The notes: a model not told the origin generated them from the sequence alone. Positions 11,792 to 22,248 are shown, counted from the stretch's first letter. The stretch is 64,000 nt of DNA from Welwitschia mirabilis (GCA_051453625.1 JBOZIK010000001.1:236025642-236089641), one strand, 5' to 3'. Program-made: numbers and translations.

Positions 11792-12292
11792 NNNNNNNNN
11801 NNNNNNNNNNNNNNNNNNNNNNNNNNNNNNNNNNNNNNNNNNNNNNNNNNNNNNNNNNNNNNNNNNNNNNNNNNNNNNNNNNNNNNNNNNNNNNNNNNNN
11901 NNNNNNNNNNNNNNNNNNNNNNNNNNNNNNNNNNNNNNNNNNNNNNNNNNNNNNNNNNNNNNNNNNNNNNNNNNNNNNNNNNNNNNNNNNNNNNNNNNNN
12001 NNNNNNNNNNNNNNNNNNNNNNNNNNNNNNNNNNNNNNNNNNNNNNNNNNNNNNNNNNNNNNNNNNNNNNNNNNNNNNNNNNNNNNNNNNNNNNNNNNNN
12101 NNNNNNNNNNNNNNNNNNNNNNNNNNNNNNNNNNNNNNNNNNNNNNNNNNNNNNNNNNNNNNNNNNNNNNNNNNNNNNNNNNNNNNNNNNNNNNNNNNNN
12201 NNNNNNNNNNNNNNNNNNNNNNNNNNNNNNNNNNNNNNNNNNNNNNNNNNNNNNNNNNNNNNNNNNNNNNNNNNNNNNNNNNNNNNNNNNNN
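11792..12292. other. Assembly gap (501 N) with duplicated flanks
   Basis: About 86 bases before the gap, from AAAAGACTTTTCTTCATGGC to 11791, recur after it from about 12296 with small changes. The copies code for the same part of gag, so the gap may be artificial. Confidence 0.88.
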
Positions 12293-12309
12293 CCAAAAGA
12301 CTTTTCTTC

Positions 12310-12597
12310 ATGGCAATAGTCGCCTCTATGAAGAACGTGCCTTGGTCAATGAAACTAGGTGATCTAGATCTTATTAAAGAAGATCAAAAGGAGGTAGAAG
12401 ATACTTTTCAAGAATTCTATTTAAAATGTACAAAACTAATAAAACAGATCAACAAACCAAATAAGATAGTAAAGGCTTTGAACAAGGAAAAAGAAGAGTT
12501 AAAGACAAAGTATAGGATGGTTCAAATAGAAAACTCTAAGCTAGCTCAAGAGGTAAAAATCTTTTCTCACTTTATAAATAAATTTTCAAATAGTTAA
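12310..12597 (+). pseudogene. Copia gag C-terminal coiled-coil segment, open 95 codons
   Basis: An open segment with charged, heptad-like content: KEDQKEVEDTFQEFYLKC, then KEKEELKTKYRMVQIENSKL. It follows the zinc knuckle and precedes a second knuckle, as in Sirevirus/Tork-type gag-pol proteins that carry a long Lys/Glu-rich coiled coil here. It is in the same orientation as gag and protease. It ends at a TAA that probably replaced a Gln codon. Its function beyond particle structure is not known to me. Confidence 0.7.
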
Positions 12598-12723
12598 GTA
12601 AATTAGAATAGATTCTTGGAATACAAATACTAGTTCACAAAAAGAAAATTATTGGCTTCATCTCTTGAAAACTACAGAATCAATTAAATTGGATAACATC
12701 ACAAAATAACTCTATGTTAAAAA

Positions 12724-12780
12724 TGACTTGTTATTTTTGTGAAAAGATAGGTCATGTAAAATTATTTTGTAATTGTATAA
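12724..12780 (+). pseudogene. Second zinc knuckle (CCHC) between gag and protease
   Basis: The translation MTCYFCEKIGHVKLFCNCI contains a complete C-x2-C-x4-H-x4-C. Unlike the first knuckle (11559), all four ligands survive. A second knuckle just before the protease is a feature I associate with some long-gag copia elements of the Sirevirus/Tork type. Confidence 0.72.
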
Positions 12781-12925
12781 AGTTAATGTTTTTTCAAATT
12801 GTATTAGCACTTTTTCATTTAAGTTTGTCCTAAGGGAATGTGTACTACAATAGTACAAATGGATTAAGTGGATGAGGATTGATAATTTAAAATGTTTATT
12901 GATTTAAATAGATTTTAAAGTATCA

Positions 12926-13200
12926 AATGAAATATGATGATACTTGGATAATGGTTGTTCTAAATACATGATAAGTTATAAATCAAGATTTCAACATTCA
13001 GATGACTTTGATGAAGGTAAAGTAACATTTAGTGACAATGGAAAAGCAAAAATTGAAGGCATCGAAATCATAAATGGAGGTAACATGCCTAAAATTAATG
13101 AATTTTTATATGTTAATTGTCTTAAACATAATTTACTTAGTATTTATTAGATTTGTAATAAAGGTTATAAAGTTATATTTGATACTTAAAAGTATGAAGT
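12926..13200 (+). pseudogene. Copia aspartic protease, decayed
   Basis: The protease matures the polyprotein. The reading YLDNGCSKYMISYKSRF matches the family YLDSGCSRHMTGxKxxF. The catalytic Asp is kept, but the D-S-G triad reads D-N-G. It continues with VTFSDNGKAKIEGIEII, then NEFLYVNCLKHNLLSIY, the end of the domain (family LKHNLLSISQLCDKGY), followed by a TAG stop (Gln codon in relatives) and then ICNKGYKVIFD. The open part spans 12944-13150. It leads directly into the integrase. Confidence 0.85.
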
Positions 13201-14140
13201 TAGACATGATAAAATAAATAATGTTCTTCTTAAAGAAAATAGAATAGATAATGTTTACGATGTTGATCAGTATTTATCTACTTCTTATTTTTATCATATA
13301 AATCAAGAAGAATTATGTCATCAAATATTAGGGCATGTAAACTATGACCATCTCAAAACCATCCTTAACAGGAAGATTATGAAAGAAATTCCTAAAATTA
13401 ACATTAAAAAAATGGATTATGTGATGCTTGTTAAAAGGAAAAATAAATTAGGACTTCTAATAAAATTTAAAACTTAGTCTCCTTAGTAGTGCCACTTAAG
13501 CTCATTGACATGGACTTGGAGGATCCTGTTCAAACAAAAAGTCTATGAGGAAAATGCTATTTCTTGATTATGGTATATGGCTACTCTAAATTTACTTGGA
13601 TTACTTTATTAAGAAATAAAGTTAAAGCTTTTAAAATTTGTATTAAAATCTATAACAAAATCAAAAACAATAAAGGATACACTATCAAAGAAATTAGAAG
13701 TGACAATGGAGGAAAATTTGAAAATAATCTTTTTAAGAAGTATTGTATAGATAATGGTATAGAACATTAGTACTCAGCCCTAAAGACTCTTAAACAAAAT
13801 GGAATTGTAGAAAGGAAAAATTAAGTCCTTCAAGAAATAATAAGAACTATGTTAAATGATAAGAAAGTTCATAAAACATTTTGGACTGAAATAGTCAACA
13901 CTGCATGCTATGTTATTAATAGTATCTATCTAAGACTGAGTATGGATGGAATCCCCTATGATCTTTAAAAAAGAATAAAACCAAATGCTTTATATTTTAA
14001 TGTATTTGGGAGAAAATATTTTATCTTAAAAGATAGATAATATTTGAGTAAATTTAAGTCTAAAGATAATGATGTAATCTTTTTAGGATACTGAACTAGA
14101 AGTAGAGCCTCCTGGGTTTTCAAAAAATGAAGTTTAATAG
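13201..14140 (+). pseudogene. Copia integrase, decayed but with D, D, E residues still readable
   Basis: Gag-pre-integrase block: ELCHQILGHVNYDHL (family LWHxRLGHxxxxxL). The zinc-binding C-x2-C reads LCDAC then stop then KEK, one frame off (about 13416-13442). Core: LIDMDLEDPVQTKS holds the first Asp (13513-13515), followed by YGYSKFTW, then EIRSDNGGKFEN with the second Asp, then NGIVERKN with the Glu. Then come LQEIIRTMLNDKK and FWTEIVNTACYVINS. The end includes KFKSKDNDVIFLGY. There are several in-frame stops (TAG, TGA, TAA) and at least one frameshift. This is a typical copia integrase followed by RT. Confidence 0.88.
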
Positions 14141-14399
14141 TAAAAGAATCTATAAATATTAAAATAGATTAATTTAGTACAAGACTTGTTCCCTCAAATA
14201 GTGAAGAAAATATTATTCCAAGTATCTCCACAATAAATTAAGTAACAAGTGAAAAGGAAGAAGAGAGATTTTAAGAGGTTACTTCTAAAATGTTTAAAGA
14301 GCTAAAAGATCATCCACTTAAGTCTATTATTGAACATGTAAGCTTAAAAATTCCAATTAGAGTCTCTCTTAATAATTTTTATGCCTACTTTTGTTATGT

Positions 14400-15215
14400 C
14401 TTTTAAATTGAACCCAAAAAATTTAAAGAGGTTGAATCTACTAAAGAATAGATGATGGCTATGCAAGATGAACTTCAATAATTCAAAAGAAATGACATTT
14501 GAAAACTTGTAGAAAACCAAAAGATTAAAATGTAATTAAAACAAAATGAATATTTAATAATAAGTGTGATAAACATAATAATGTAATTAAGAACAAGGTA
14601 AGAATAGTGGCATAAGGATACAATCAGATTAAAGGAATAGATGTAGGAGATACATTTTCTCTAGTGACTAGAATAGATAGTATTAGAATGTTTCTCTTGT
14701 ATTCAACCTTTAAGAACATTAAATGTTTTAATATGGATGTTAAAAATACCTTTTTTAATGGATCCCTTAATGAATAAGTTTATGTGGAACAACCTCAAGG
14801 ATTCATAGATCCACACAAACCAACCCATGTGTATAAAATTAAAAAGGCTTTGTATTATTTAAAACAAGCTCCAAGGGTTTAATATGAAAAAGTAGCAATA
14901 TTTTTTAATGAAAATGGTTATACTCATGGAGATATGGATAAAATATATTTATAAAAAATCTTAAAAAGGACTTTATCATCATTCAAATTTATGTAGATGA
15001 CATAATTTTTGCAGCCTTAAACAAAGTTCTCTCAAAAGAATTCACTAGCATTATGATAACACATTTTGAAATGAGTGTGCTAGGTGAAGTTTTCATGTTT
15101 CCTAATCTTTAAATCAAATAAACAAAACATAGAGTTTTTATATCTCAATCCAAATACTCAAGGAACTTGATCAAATGATTTAGATTAGAAAATGAAAAAT
15201 TAACTAACACACCTA
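14400..15215 (+). pseudogene. Copia reverse transcriptase, decayed, YVDD motif intact
   Basis: RT copies the element RNA to DNA. Segments in order: EPKKFKEVESTKE then MMAMQDELQ; DTFSLVTRIDSIRMFLLYST; FNMDVKNTFFNGSLNE then [30 protein letters not shown] (family VYKLKKALYGLKQAP); FIIIQIYVDDIIFAA, with an intact catalytic YVDD at 14990-15001; and HFEMSVLGE. At least three frame changes and many stops separate these blocks. The intact YVDD contrasts with the lost motifs in the other three RTs in this window. Confidence 0.9.
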
Positions 15216-16500
15216 TGTTAACTTCATGTAAGGTTAGTCTTGATGATCATGAAAAATCTATAGACCAAAAACTTTATAGAATAATGATAGAAAGTTTATT
15301 GTATTTAATTGTAAGTAGACCTGACATAATGTTTATTGTTGTTGTATGTGTAAGATATCAGACTAAACCAAAGGAATCATACCTTCAAGATATTAAAAGG
15401 AGCAGAAGATATATAAAAGATACAAGTGATTATGGATATGGTATCCTACAAAAACGTCTTTTGAGATTGTAGGTTTTAGTAATGATGACTAGGTTGGTTA
15501 TAAATATGATTAAAAGAGCACTAGTAAAAATTATTTTGTTTTAAGATCATGCTCTGTAGGATGGATAAGTAAGAAGCAAAACTCTATCTCTCTTTTCATA
15601 ATAGAAATAGAATATATAGTAGTAGGAAGTTGTTGTACATACTTGTATGGATGAAAGAAATGCTTAAAAAATTTAAAGTAAATTTTAAATAGGTTATAAT
15701 CTTTTGTGATAATACTAGTAAAATTAATATCTCAAAGAATCCTATTCAACATTTTTAAACTAAATATATTAAACTAAGACATCATTTCCTTAGAGATCAA
15801 GTAGAAAAAGACAATATTTCTATAAACTTTATAAGCACTGATAGGAAACTAGCTAATATTTTTNNNNNNNNNNNNNNNNNNNNNNNNNNNNNNNNNNNNN
15901 NNNNNNNNNNNNNNNNNNNNNNNNNNNNNNNNNNNNNNNNNNNNNNNNNNNNNNNNNNNNNNNCAAGTGATTATGGATATGGTATCCTACAAAAACTTCT
16001 TTTGAGATTGTAGGTTTTAGTAATGATGACTGGGTTGGTTGTAAATATGATTGAAAGAGCACTAGTAAAAATTATTTTGTTTTAATATCATGCTCTGTAG
16101 GATGGAAACGTAAGAAGCAAAACTCTATCTCTCTTTTCATAATAGAAACAGAATATATAGTAGTAGAAAGTTGTTGTACACACTTGTATGGATGAAAGAA
16201 ATTCTTAAAAACTTTAAAGTAAATTTTAAATAGGTTCTAATCTTTTGTGATAATACTAGTAAAATTAATATCTCAAAGAATCCTATTAAACATTTTTAAA
16301 CTAAATATATTGAACTAAGACATCATTTCCTTAGAGATCAAGTAGAAAAAGGTAATATTTCTATAAACTTTATAAGCACTGATAGGAAACTAGCTAATAT
16401 TTTTATAAAACCCCTAAACTTTGATAATGTTTTAAGACTTCATCAGGAATTAGGATTTCCTCTTCGTTCTTCAACTAAATGTAGGGTAGTTAACTAGACC
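15215..16500 (+). pseudogene. Copia RNase H, decayed, partly duplicated across a gap
   Basis: An open 85-codon segment (15215-15472) covers DDHEKSIDQKLYRIMIESLL, then SRPDIMF and RRYIKDTSDYGYGI. This is the RT-RNase H junction (family YRxMIGSLLYLTASRPDIMF). Downstream are VGWISKKQNSIS-like text, CDNTSKINISKNPIQHF, and KYIKLRHHFLRDQVEK. The domain closes with KLANIFIKPL and LRLHQELGF, the conserved polyprotein end (family ADIFTKPL). The block at 15422-15863 is repeated at 15964-16405 on either side of a 100-N gap with about 4% differences. Confidence 0.88.
15864..15963. other. Assembly gap (100 N) with 442-bp duplicated flanks
   Basis: 15422-15863 and 15964-16405 are the same RNase H sequence with about 17 visible substitutions and no length change. 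This fits two alleles, or two element copies, joined end to end by the assembler. Confidence 0.92.
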
Positions 16501-16873
16501 TTGCATTTTGTCGACCAAATATGGAAAAGACGTCAAGTCAATTGTATTTGATCTGATCATTTGGTCCTCCATAGATTAGACCTAAATCTAATCGAGTTGA
16601 TTCAAACGAAGTCTCAGTCAACTAGATCTGGATTTTTTATGACTTAAATCTTATTAGATTAACCAGATCATAACCAAGTTGACTAGATCTATAGGGTTAT
16701 AGAAGGGGAGGTAGGTGGTGGATCTAATTTTTTATCAAATTTGACTTAATCACCTTTCATTATAAAATCTTGTGAACTTATAACCTTCCTCTTTCATCTG
16801 TGTCCACTTGTCTCTCTTAGATCTAGTTGTATTTATCCATTTCTTTTATCTTCAGAAAGTATAACATGCTTAA
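16501..16873 (+). other. Spacer between RNase H and the extra copia ORF
   Basis: Non-coding. It repeats the motif GTCAACTAGATC and its variants (for example near 16615 and 16678) that is also scattered through the LTRs of this element. A candidate promoter or splice site for the downstream ORF could lie here, but none is obvious. Confidence 0.5.
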
Positions 16874-17920
16874 ATGGTAGACGATTCCTCTAGAAAATGT
16901 CATCAGAAGGAGCCAAAAAGTAAAGGTCCTAGGTATTTTTACTTTAGAATTTTAGATGAGGCCATGGACAAGTTCACTGAGAAGTTCTAGAAGAAGGTTA
17001 TCTATCAAGAAAGGCTTGTTATATTTGGAGAACTCAGAGAGTTAATGGATCTGATAACATTATTAAATGAACTTGATATTTCTTATTTTCTTGAGGTTTC
17101 TATGTTAGCCTATTCTTCTCTTACTTGTATGTTCTATTGTAATGATTCATTTGATTCTAATTCCTCTACCCTTACAACCCTTGTTTTAGGGAGAAAGATT
17201 TAAGTTACTACAGATATGATAACCTCCCTTACAAATCTCCTTAGAGCAAATTATGAAGACTTTTGTCCCTTGCATGACTTCATGAAGGATGAGTGTGAGG
17301 TTACCAAAGAACTCTATGATAAGATTATTTATTGAAAATAACCCTTTTTACCTCTCATCTTATCCCAAAATAAAATTTCCTTTAGTTAGTTTTTACTTAT
17401 AATATTTTATTCCTTGTGGGTCATTTTGATGAGACCCCTAACTCTTGTACTTATCTTTGTATTTGGTAAAAACTTGTTACTCCATTGATGTTGTTGCCAT
17501 TATTCTTAAGAATATGGTCTCTCAATTAGAATATCATAAAACTAGAGTTATTTCTTACTCTATTTTGATCGCTAATATCTGTTGTAATTTTAAAGTCCAA
17601 CTATACCCCAAATTTAAAACTTTAACTCCTATGTCTTTCATTGGACATGCTACTCTTTCTCGCATGTACATCTTTTTTGGATCTAAGAAATCTTTTAAGT
17701 CTTCTTCTCCAAAGTAGGCCTCTGCTAAAGAGATTCCTTCATATCTTAAGAAGTTGTATTCTTGCACTTTGCATATAAAAGAGGCTCTCATTGCAGTAAT
17801 TTATATGAGGTTGCAGACACTTTTGAAAAAGCTGCTATCTTTTCTTAAAAGGTAGCCAAAGAAGAAGAAGAAGAAGACTCAGATTTCAAAGAAGAATCTA
17901 AAGAGGAAGAAGAAGAATAA
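16874..17920 (+). pseudogene. Extra ORF in the env position of the copia element ('putative plant transposon protein' type)
   Basis: From ATG 16874 the first 470 bases read in one frame with only three stops: MVDDSSRKCHQKEPKSKGPR, then EAMDKFTEKF, KVIYQERLVIFGELRE, MFYCNDSFDSNSSTLTTLVL. Later in another frame are YHKTRVISYSILIANI, FKVQLYPKFKTLTPMSF and ATLSRM. This pattern (a FYxN block, then an LPYGxLLTxI-like block, then LxRM) resembles the plant protein domain often found beside LTR elements and called 'putative plant transposon protein'. It ends in an acidic tail, VAKEEEEEDSDFKEESKEE, with a stop at 17918-17920. No signal peptide or membrane segment is seen, so it is not a classical envelope. 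Its role is unknown. Confidence 0.65.
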
Positions 17921-18385
17921 ACAGATTAAATTAGTGTTGTCTCTATTGTTTTCTTGCTGTTCTAGTCTATTCTTGTTATTTTCCTTTCTCTTTTTTTTAT
18001 CATTAATGTCAAAAGGGAGATAAATAATTATTCTAAAATTAGTTATTATTAGTTGTTCTTAGGTGTAAGAGTTTTTCTCATGATGTATATTTTAGTTATA
18101 CTACTTAAAACAGATTAATAGAAATGCATTTGATATCATTTCTCTTATTTATTAATTCATAGTATATTTAACATAAACCATGATTTTGTTATATATATTA
18201 ATGCATATTATATGCCTCATGGACTATAATTTTAATTCATTTATATGTATCTCTCTTTGGAAAACCATTATGAATGCTTGATTAGGATAAATATGTTCAT
18301 TAATTTTTTGTAAATCTAGTGTGCATTTTCTGAGGGGAGTTTTCCAATTAATATTTTGAAATAAGTATATTTTGCCAACAATGTC
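17921..18385 (+). other. 3' non-coding region of the copia element
   Basis: Contains a pyrimidine-rich stretch and then AAAAGGGAGA (18011-18020), a second polypurine tract-like motif about 375 bases upstream of the main one. No ORF. Confidence 0.5.
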
Positions 18386-18396
18386 AAAGAAGAAGA
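18386..18396 (+). promoter_or_regulatory. Polypurine tract of the copia element
   Basis: AAAGAAGAAGA lies directly before the 3' LTR start (TGTTAAG at 18398). This is where plus-strand DNA synthesis would be primed. Confidence 0.75.
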
Positions 18397-18695
18397 TTGT
18401 TAAGTTATAATTTGCCAGGTTGATGTCAAACTAACATTTTCTGTTATATCAAAATGTATTGTATTCTTTGTAGAAAATATTAATCCTTATAGGCTAGAAG
18501 CAATAAACATTTTTCACTAACCATGTTTGAACCTGATAAGTCATAGTTCCTCAAAGAATTTGATTGGATTACTAAGGGATCAACTAGACCTATACTAAGA
18601 AGTGTCAAAACTAGTTGAAGTTAACTAAACCTATACCTTATATGGTCGACTAGATTCCAAATGAAGTCCACTGAATATGAAGGCCTAAAGAGCTT

Positions 18696-18795
18696 NNNNN
18701 NNNNNNNNNNNNNNNNNNNNNNNNNNNNNNNNNNNNNNNNNNNNNNNNNNNNNNNNNNNNNNNNNNNNNNNNNNNNNNNNNNNNNNNNNNNNNNN
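18696..18795. other. Assembly gap (100 N) with duplicated flanks
   Basis: The last 32 bases before the gap (18664-18695) recur at 18796 with two differences. Confidence 0.88.
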
Positions 18796-19072
18796 AAGTC
18801 GACTGAATATGAAGGCCTAAAGAACTTAGGTCAGCTGAAAGAATATGGGGTCAGTCAACTTCAGTGATAATACTTAATAGGGTTGATCAAACATTTTGAG
18901 GGATTAATTGATCATGATGAAAATGGAATTTTTCTAGCCATTTCCTTCCTATTTTTATCCTTAGGAGAATCATATCTACTTGTAAAACCCTAAAATCTAT
19001 CTCTTATATGTTCCTTAGCCATCAAAATCATTGTAGCTCTTCTAGCTAACCAAAAATTGAAGTAGCATCTTT

Positions 19073-19172
19073 NNNNNNNNNNNNNNNNNNNNNNNNNNNN
19101 NNNNNNNNNNNNNNNNNNNNNNNNNNNNNNNNNNNNNNNNNNNNNNNNNNNNNNNNNNNNNNNNNNNNNNNN
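19073..19172. other. Assembly gap (100 N) with duplicated flanks
   Basis: About 120 bases (18952-19072) recur from 19173, nearly identical. Confidence 0.9.
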
Positions 19173-19744
19173 TTTTTATACTTAGGAGAATCATATCTAC
19201 TTGTAAAACCCTAAAATCTATCTCTTATATGTTTCTTAGTCATCAAAATCATTGTAGCTCTTCTAGCTAACCAAAAATTGAAGTAGCATCTTTTGATTAT
19301 CAGTTCTTTGATCATTCAATTTACATTATACATGGATTTATGATATCATTCTCAAATAGTGTAATTCTATTATTACTATGCTTCAGATTTGTTAAAGCTT
19401 ATGCATTGTAATACACTATTGACATCAACAATCATTTTCTTAAAAGGTTGAGACTAAGCCTTTAGAAAGTTTAATTATGAATGGTTATATATGAACTTGA
19501 TGTATCTAGAAAATTAGTAACAAAGATATATATTAGGCTTAGATAGAAGATGATTTCTAAGAGTTGAGTAAGAGGTTTTGGAGCCACTATAAATTGTGTA
19601 TCTATCAATTTCCATTGGTATTTTGTATTTTATTTTTTTCTTTTAGACTAATTTCTACTTTTTATATGCATATTTAGTATTTAATACTTTGTAAAGGAAT
19701 ACCCTTCCCATTCCCTCATTCCCCCATACTCTACCCCTCTCTTT

Positions 19745-20110
19745 AAGGTTTTAGATTCTATGAAGGTTATCTTTGCTTGGTTCTCACTAGATATGCAAAC
19801 CTAATTATAATCACTTTACCCATTAAGAACATAGTAGTAGGAATGTTCTTAGATTCTATCAAGTACTTGATTTAGAAATGGCAAAGGGCAATGATCCTTT
19901 TTAGTAACCTCATTAAGGTTTCTAAATTCAATACACATCCTTTACTTTCCATCCTTCTTAGGTACTATCAGTAAGGAATAACCCTCTTACTATTAGATAT
20001 AGCATAATAATTCCATCATTTATAAGTTTAATAATTTCATCTTTAATGACTTACTTAATGGCCGAGTTAAGTCATCTTTAGGGTTGCCTAGCTATTTTAG
20101 CATTATCTTT
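19745..20110 (-). pseudogene. Ty3/gypsy reverse transcriptase, N-terminal half (Athila-like), split by the copia insertion
   Basis: The minus strand reads RMCIEFRNLNEVTKKDHCPL, then PFLNQVLDRI, then SYYYVLNG and ENQAKITF. The family has RVCIDFRKLNxATRKDHFPLPFIDQMLERLAG and EDQEKTTF. The domain stops here and resumes at 8945 with ETFTFKRMTFELCNTP, so the two halves flank the copia element and are in the right order on the minus strand. The conserved segment before RMCIE is partly readable (IVPKKDG). Stops are frequent. Confidence 0.85.
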
Positions 20111-20679
20111 AAGGTAGATTTTGTGTTAAATTATAGAAAAACGAATGGTAGCTAAGTCTTATGGGTTCAAATAAAAGTATTTTCCTTAGAATTTAAAAGT
20201 AATACTAAGTTTTCTTCTTAAGAGGTAAGATGTTCACTTATTATCAAAGGCTTCTTAAGATTACTAAATAGAAAGATGTATTTCAGACCCTTGGCTAATT
20301 TTTTCAGTTCTAAGTTATAATTGTCATTTACTATAATTAAACTCCCTTCCTAGGCTATCATCTAGAATTATCATTTGGATGACTATTATGAATAAGACCT
20401 GACATAAAAAGGTTTTTCTATTGAATTCACATGTTGAACTTTTGTCCACCTTAAAATATTCTCCTCCTTATGATTGATGCTATTTATTTTAGTTGGATTA
20501 TCATACAAAGTGAGCTTATATAATATTATCAATCTCTCTTCAACTAAGTAACGCTATAAAATTAAAGTTGATTTAATTTCTTCTTATAAGTTTTACTTAT
20601 CTCTTATGTCTTTCTTAGTAGCATTGAAAACTCTAATGGTGAATTTCTTATTACTCATGTAACATTTCACCATTTCAGT
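20111..20679 (-). pseudogene. Protease to RT linker of the Athila-like element
   Basis: Minus-strand sequence between the protease and RT domains. No motif is clear. It is assigned by position. Confidence 0.4.
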
Positions 20680-21071
20680 TCACATTTCTATGATGCAGTA
20701 GGTAGTTCTAAAAAAGGCTCTTCATAAAAGCAGGAAGTAACCTTCATCATGTTCTACTTTAATAATAACCACATATATGGGGTAAAAGGATTCTTCTATT
20801 TGAATAACTAAGTTTTTAATGATCCCCAAGGGTTTTTTAATTGAAGTATTAATTAACTACAATATGATTTATGTAGGTTCAACTCTATTTTTTAACCAAA
20901 GTCTTTTGCATATAAGAAGAGGCATATGTTTACAGTTGTTTCTATATCTGTCAAGGCTCTTCTAATTTTATTATTTACTTTCAAAGTAACACTCACCATT
21001 GCTACCCTAGGGTATTCAAATTTAGGACACTTTTGCATAACTAAGTTAGAGATAGGTTAAGTAAGAAAATC
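20680..21071 (-). pseudogene. Ty3/gypsy aspartic protease region (Athila-like), truncated
   Basis: The minus strand reads IKKPLGIIKNLVIQIEESFY, then PIYVVIIKVEHDEGYF and RAFLELPTA. This fits the conserved tail of the Athila-type protease (family IKYPxGVIEDVLVKVD, FPxDFVVLDM, LGRPFL). The upstream catalytic D-x-G block is only faintly visible (RALTDIETTVNICL). The domain is cut at 21072, where the family B LTR begins, and no gag or 5' LTR of this element is seen beyond. Confidence 0.72.
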
Positions 21072-21334
21072 TCTTATATTCATGTTTTCATGGTCTAAAG
21101 ATGTAGCCTAATTAGTTAAGTAAAAAATTAAAAAAAATGATAAATTAAAAATAAATTTATTGTTATAAAGTTCACTAAGCTAAGTTAATTATTCTATTTA
21201 TTTTCTTATTCTTATTATTAATATGTAATTATATTGTGGAAATTTATTGTGCTCCAATTATTAGTTTAAGTGCATTCATTTTGTAATAGCCATAATACTA
21301 CTTTTATTATAATTCCTTGGTAATTTAATTATAA

Positions 21335-21425
21335 TATTTAATGGCTAAATCAGTGACTACATTAGTGGTTATAATAGTGGCTACATTAGTGGGCTAAATT
21401 AATGACTAAAGTAGTGGTTATAATA
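21335..21425 (+). repeat. Short tandem TAGTGGCTAAA repeats in the family B 5' LTR
   Basis: About six degenerate units of 12-17 bases with the core TAGTGGYTA. The same array in the 3' LTR (28617-28790) is about twice as long. Confidence 0.75.
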
Positions 21426-22248
21426 TTTTATTTTCTTTTGTAAATTATTACATTTAACTATTATAATTAGTAAATTTTCTTCTATAGCTAACTGATAGTC
21501 TCATAATTGTTATTTTTATTGGTTTCTCTTGTGTAATAGTTGTAATTAATGCTTTAGCCTTTTTCATTTAATTGCTCATTTTAGAAAATGCCAAGAAGTT
21601 ATAAATTTGTAACTATTGTAATTAATGGAGATGATTAACATTTGGATTTATTTTATTCTTCTTTATTTTTGGTAAATGCTAAAGAATATTTTGAATTGTA
21701 GCTACCATTATGGTTATGGAATATCTTATTTTCACTACTAATGTCTCAATTATTATTCATATTAAGAATAATTATTATTTATTATTCCTAGTGGTCAACT
21801 ATAAAGTAGAGTAAGGAAGTGGAATCAAAACTATTTTATTAAGATAGTAGTAGGTTGTGTGACTCTTAAAATTGAATAATTATTTTAAGTTTTTATAAAT
21901 AAAAGTTTTTTCTTGGAATTAATTCTTGGAAGAAACCTCTATCCTTGAACTTGCTTATGGATGAAGTCTTGAAATCTCAAGGAATAGCATTCTTAAATCT
22001 TGAAAATCCCAATTTTAAAGTTTAGATATGGTTCCAATTAAATTCTTGCATCTTTTGTATGGTTCATAGATTTTTCTTACTCTCTTATGTGATATTGTAA
22101 GTTTCTTCTTACACATGTAATATCTTGTGAATGAAATTTTATGCTTAAAATAAACTTGGCTAAGTGACCAAATTATGTAGCTTTAAGGGCTATGCCACTT
22201 GAGGGGATTCCATTAGCCATCGAAGTGAATTATTAGAGTAAATAGGAT

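Larger units (their letters stand above)
8959..19735 (+). mobile_element. Sirevirus-like Ty1/copia retrotransposon, near full length, decayed
   Basis: The order is 5' LTR, degenerate tRNA-iMet primer site, gag with zinc knuckle, aspartic protease, integrase, RT, RNase H, an extra ORF in the env position, polypurine tract and 3' LTR. Integrase before RT makes it Ty1/copia. A long gag, a second zinc knuckle, a large ORF after RNase H and LTRs above 1.3 kb point to the Sirevirus group. LTR copies differ at roughly one base in five in the stretch compared by eye, so the insertion is old. It sits inside the RT of a minus-strand gypsy element. Target-site duplications were not resolved because the 3' LTR end is degraded. 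Confidence 0.85.
18398..19735 (+). repeat. 3' LTR of the Sirevirus-like element
   Basis: Starts TGTTAAGTTATAATTTGCC and matches the 5' LTR through TTTAATACTTTGTAAAGGAA (near 19680). The last bases, a C/T-rich run, are poorly conserved, so the exact end is uncertain. Gypsy RT sequence resumes by 19745. Confidence 0.8.

Noticed and set aside
15422-16405. A true tandem duplication of the RNase H segment
   Set aside because: The copies abut a 100-N gap exactly, as at a dozen other gaps, which is better explained by assembly overlap.
17555-17791. A 78-codon minus-strand ORF
   Set aside because: It is the antisense shadow of the extra copia ORF.
16874-17920. A classical retroviral-type envelope gene
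   Set aside because: No signal peptide, membrane anchor or cleavage site is visible. The text fits the plant transposon-associated domain better.
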